64,000 bases of DNA, from assembly GCA_009760855.2 (NCBI GenBank), contig WPIO01000052.1, positions 1,433,501-1,497,500 on the forward strand, given 5' to 3'. The DNA is from Cristatella mucedo. Its lineage: Eukaryota > Bryozoa > Phylactolaemata > Cristatellidae. This document shows, one piece after another, positions 60,553 through 64,000 of the stretch; the first letter of the stretch is position 1; every line of letters begins with the position of its first letter. Position numbers and translations under genes: made by a program. The notes beneath the pieces were generated by a model, which saw nothing but the letters and a program-made list of their open reading frames with translations, had not been told where the DNA came from and did not search any database.

Positions 60553-60648
60553 TTTATATATATATATATATATATGTGTAACAAATATATATATATATAT
60601 ATGTAACAAATATATATATATGTAAATATATGTATATATATATATGTT

Positions 60649-60679
<31 letters not shown>

Positions 60680-60712
60680 TTACATATATGTATATATATC
60701 TTTATATCTAGG
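60553..60712. repeat. TA-rich compound microsatellite
   Basis: Runs of TA separated by TGTAACAAA and TGTAAA/TGTTTA interruptions, partly self-complementary. Confidence 0.92.
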
Positions 60713-61379
60713 ATCGACTTTCGACACCAGTCGCGATATCTCCCGAGTTGACGTAACTTTCAAGGAAGCTACAAAAACTATCAATTTATCACAGGTCTAA
60801 CGCAGCCCTTATGACTTGCCGTGTGTGCGTGTTCTTAGGAAGCTGTGAGAAAGTTAATACAACGATGGAGCTGACATGCCTTCTAGTAGTAATTCAGTTT
60901 ATAACTGGTAATAACTTAACGCAAAGAGTCACTATAAAACATGTCAGCTGAAATTCTATCAATTTTAGGTTTTTTAATACACGGAAAACCAATTGACAGT
61001 CCCGTAAATTACTAAATTATCATTATCCTAATTCTGTTTTAAAAATGTAGCTGTCTTCTGTGTGCGAATTTCATTCATAGAAGCCGCATTGCATTCGCGT
61101 ACGTTAAAATGTTACCATGCTGGTATTACTGAACTGCATAATACAACACATAAGGGCCAGCTGCTGGTGTGGCTAAGCGTTTACGATCAACTGAATTTAT
61201 TTGACTAACTGGAGCTTTGTAATTTATTTCTAAATACTTCGTATTTTTGTAGTGTTGAAGTTGTATTACTTTATTGAGAAACACATTGGGACGCTGCGGT
61301 CTTATAATAGTCTGACTGTTCCGTAAAATAGTGCGTTTTAATAAAAATTAAGCACGTTAGTAGACCATATAATTAACTT
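60713..61379. other. Unassigned AT-rich region
   Basis: Nothing recognised. Confidence 0.45.
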
Positions 61380-61670
61380 TAGCACTTATGAAACATCTCA
61401 AAACCAAATTTAAGATTATATGCCCACGAGTCTCAAGCAGTATATCTTAGTCCGCTTACGTGCGACTCATTGTCGGTGGGTCAAAGTATCTTCATCCAGA
61501 TTTTTTATGAATATTAATATTAATGGATTCGATAAAGCGCCCTCAGAGAACTCAATCTCTCGCTAGGCGCTTTACATTTGCTGATTATTGGACCCATATA
61601 AGTCAGTAAATGTAGTCTAGCATATCAATCTATGTACTCCCGTGGAAGCAGTCTCATTGCATTGCATCTG
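61380..61670 (+). repeat. Repeat H, copy 2, interrupted by a LINE-A 3' end
   Basis: Inverted partner of 48,020-48,325. A minus-strand LINE-A tail (61,505-61,583: GATAAAGCGCCCTCAGAGAA, CTCAATCTCTCGCTAGGCGC) interrupts it, and homology resumes at 61,588 (ATTGGACCCATATAAGTCAG). Confidence 0.78.
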
Positions 61671-62755
61671 TAGTCCCACCTCCAACAATATGGTAGAGGG
61701 CTATTGGCAACTCAGCTGTACTTGAGGCCGATCAAACTGAGATTTCCTTTAAATTCTACGAAGATAGTACTACAGTTTGGATATCTGAACAAGCAGCAGT
61801 GTCGTGATATTCATTCTCACCGGGAACTTTGCCTTGCTCGCTACATAGTATCATCAGGTCGTCTCTAGGCAAGCGATGAAAGAAAGAGTGAGGTCAGGTG
61901 GCAAAAGGGCTGTGGCTGTAACATAACCACCACTGTCAGTTTTTCACGAACATACTGTCAAACTGCTCTGATAACCCCCACAGGACTAGACGATGAACCA
62001 GTTGATCGAGTACCGACTTAGGTGATGTTCCTTCGTCTACCTGTGCTTTCCTCGTCACAGCTGCTGTTTTTCATAGCTTACGAGCTCAAGCGACCGACTG
62101 ACCATCATTCTTTCAAGCAAGGCGATGATCATCGAGACTGTGTGCCAAAGAGACCGAAAGGAATTTGCGGTTAGGCAAGTGCAGCTTGGTCACAAACCCC
62201 ATACAATCCGGGTTAAATGAGTGAAGCCTATGCGAACGAACGCTGACCTAGCTTCACTCGGTAGCCGCTCAGCTGATGCTGGTCTGCTGCCAACGGATGT
62301 GCTACTCCGATCCTTTTATTCGCACATTTGACGAAGGGTACATTTTATGAAGCGGCGGAAATGAGAAAAGCCTGAGCTACTCATTCGAGCTATCAGTGCA
62401 CCATAACCGTAGCACCTGCAACCCTATAATTGCTTGCTGCTGGTCTAACTTCAGACCTGGACTCGAGGGCCAGAGTTTCTGCTGTCTGTGGCCTCGCTTG
62501 TTTTCGCAGTCTCCGAGGCTCGTATTTTTCGAGAGAAATAGTTATTCCAATGCCTTCTTTCACCGCCGTCTGGCTCTCAGATCGGATGGTTCCATAGTGC
62601 AGAGGTACAAGCGATGCATTCACTAAAATGCTGTTCGGTGCCTTGTGCTCGCTCGCAGCAACAGAGCGGGAATGAGCCCTCAGCATTGATTCCCGTCAGA
62701 TTTAATTTTCTAGAGCGAAATCTAGTGTATTTTAGTTGCAACTGCATCGCGGGAA
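61671..62755. other. Unassigned region downstream of the third promoter copy
   Basis: Exons 2-4 of an inverted third gene copy would be expected here on the minus strand, but I cannot recognise them. The 97-codon minus frame at 62,393-62,686 does not match the protein. Confidence 0.4.
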
Positions 62756-62767
62756 ATGTATTAAACT

Positions 62768-63005
62768 GACGCCCAAACTAATGCATAAGACACGTACCTG
62801 TTGATGCTGATAACATGTTGTTCACGGTTGAGGGAGAGTGCTCGGTGTCTGGGAAGGGCTGAAAACGATGCTTTGTAGTCGTTTGCTCCCACACTTGTCG
62901 CAGCAGAAACAGTACACATCATGACACCAGCGTGGCGTGCATGCTGAAGAGCTCGCTCAAGCAAAACGTAGGAAAAGGTTCATTTTACGTGCCTATGGAT
63001 ATTAG
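62768..63005 (-). pseudogene. Inverted third copy of the promoter and first exon
   Basis: The minus strand is collinear with 25,210-25,470: GGCTAATATCCATAGGCACG, CGAGCTCTTCAGCATGCACG, ACGACTACAAAGCATCGTTT (TATAAAG changed to TACAAAG, 62,871-62,877), CTCTCCCTCAACCGTGAACA and GTCTTATGCATTAGTTTGGG. The start codon is lost (ATGGCAATG changed to an ATCAACAGG-like string) and the hydrophobic core ends in stops. Confidence 0.75.
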
Positions 63006-63388
63006 CCATCAGCTACCTCAGACTCTCTAACAACCTCTGAGACAAGCTATCCTATGATGAGGTATTAGCAAGCCCGAACTAGCGGCAATGTGTTGTGTTA
63101 CGCTTTCTTTTTACTGGGTCTTTCCTTCTACACACCTAGCTTCCGTCTTGGGGTGGGTGATAAGATCACACGAAAAGTAGTAGCTATCAATATCAGTAAT
63201 GTAGCACAGCAAGCATCAAACATTCCAGGGTAGGTTTTTACGACAATCGTCTAGTTACCACTGGGTCATCTGCAGGGACGAGGGAGATGGCAAAATATTT
63301 TTAATATATTGCACAGTTCTGCCAGTGGCATGTTCCTTCCATACTTCGTGTTTAGACTAAAAGAAGGTTTGACCTCCTAGCTTGGCCT

Positions 63389-63550
63389 ATATAAACACTC
63401 GTTACTACTGCACCTGGGTTGGTGGTGACCGGGAGACGGAAAAGCATGCCTGCCATGCCGAGGACTCGCTGAAGGTCACCATCTGGAACCATTACGGGCA
63501 GACAAAAATGAGGATTGCATTGTCAAATCCGCTCGCTCTCTTTTCAGAAA
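63389..63550 (+). promoter_or_regulatory. Possible TATA promoter
   Basis: TATATAAA at 63,389-63,396 is followed by GC-richer sequence and a CTTTTCAG acceptor-like site at about 63,546. No convincing exon follows. Chance occurrence is quite possible. Confidence 0.22.
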
Positions 63551-63699
63551 TTGACCATCGAGGCCACTACCAAGGCAGGTGATTTTATTGAACCGACTTT
63601 TGCCGTAAGTACCTTAGATTAGAACTTATATTATTGCACACATATTCACTGGTTTCTCTACTGCAATTTTCGCTCACTTCAAAGTAGAACTTTATTCTC

Positions 63700-64000
63700 A
63701 ATCTCGAAATCTTCTAAGGAGATTCGCATGCAATCATCTCTTCGTTATTTACCTAAAAGTCCAGACATTCACGGTGCCTAAAAGCAAAGCTTACTTTAGC
63801 GGAACCTGCCAGCCTTTAGCCGACGGCCTTGAGATAGGTGATGCTCACTGTGCTCGAACAGTGGTCCTGATTTCGGTGTAGCCGTCGCAGCTTATCAACC
63901 CGAAGCTTTGGTCTCCGTATATGAGTCAGATGCTACTCAAATATCTCGGGTAGAATGCTAATTCGGAAGGATAGGGCCTGCTAGTTAAGTGAACTGTGAA
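63700..64000 (+). repeat. Exon-like repeat I, copy 3
   Basis: Reads FVIYLKVQTFTVPKSKAYFS then GTCQPLADGLEIGDAHC in frame; after a shift, DFGVAVAAYQPEALVSVYES. It ends near the GCCTGCTAGTTA string shared with the other copies. The window edge truncates it. Confidence 0.58.

Overview
This window looks like a piece of a large, gene-poor animal nuclear genome, probably an aquatic invertebrate; the species cannot be named from the sequence. The evidence is spliced genes with GT-AG introns, a eukaryotic tRNA-Gln, decayed CR1/L2-type non-LTR retrotransposons with simple-repeat tails, tRNA-derived SINEs, a hAT transposon fossil, microsatellites and a minisatellite. Most open reading frames here are shadows of repeats. 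No bacterial operon, CRISPR array or prophage is present.

The supported genes are few. (1) A complete four-exon gene (25,426-28,579, + strand) encodes a 252-residue secreted, cysteine-containing, potentially N-glycosylated protein. It has a TATA promoter, three phase-1 introns and tandem polyadenylation signals. I do not recognise its family with confidence. (2) A GC-rich exon on the minus strand (7,306-7,494) matches the N-terminal region of the DEAH-box helicase DHX37. (3) An intact tRNA-Gln(CTG) lies on the minus strand (3,850-3,921). (4) A two-exon C-type lectin domain (52,737-53,383) carries two in-frame TAG codons.

Layout. 1-1.6 kb: 36-bp minisatellite. 1.9-7 kb: LINE-A copies, a nested SINE-A and the tRNA-Gln. 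7-8.8 kb: SINE-B, the DHX37 exon and LINE fragments. 8.8-13.3 kb: AT-rich DNA with no gene seen. 13.3-19.7 kb: a duplicate of the tRNA block, nested LINEs, a 560-bp direct repeat and an exon-like repeat. 19.9-37.3 kb: a diverged inverted duplication whose arms (about 19.9-23.85 and 34.7-37.3 kb) flank the secreted-protein gene and a hAT fossil split by a LINE-A. 37.3-46 kb: more LINEs, SINE-B and TA repeats. 41.6-49.1 kb: a direct duplication (module J). 50-64 kb: a decayed second copy of the secreted-protein gene (51.1-59.8 kb) interrupted by LINEs and the lectin, then an inverted third copy of its promoter and first exon (62.8-63.0 kb).

The main theme is one locus copied repeatedly. The promoter plus signal-peptide exon occurs three times, the 3' end twice, and companion non-coding modules recur around the copies in both orientations. 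Only the 25-28 kb copy keeps a full reading frame. All repeat alignments were made by eye, so their boundaries are approximate.
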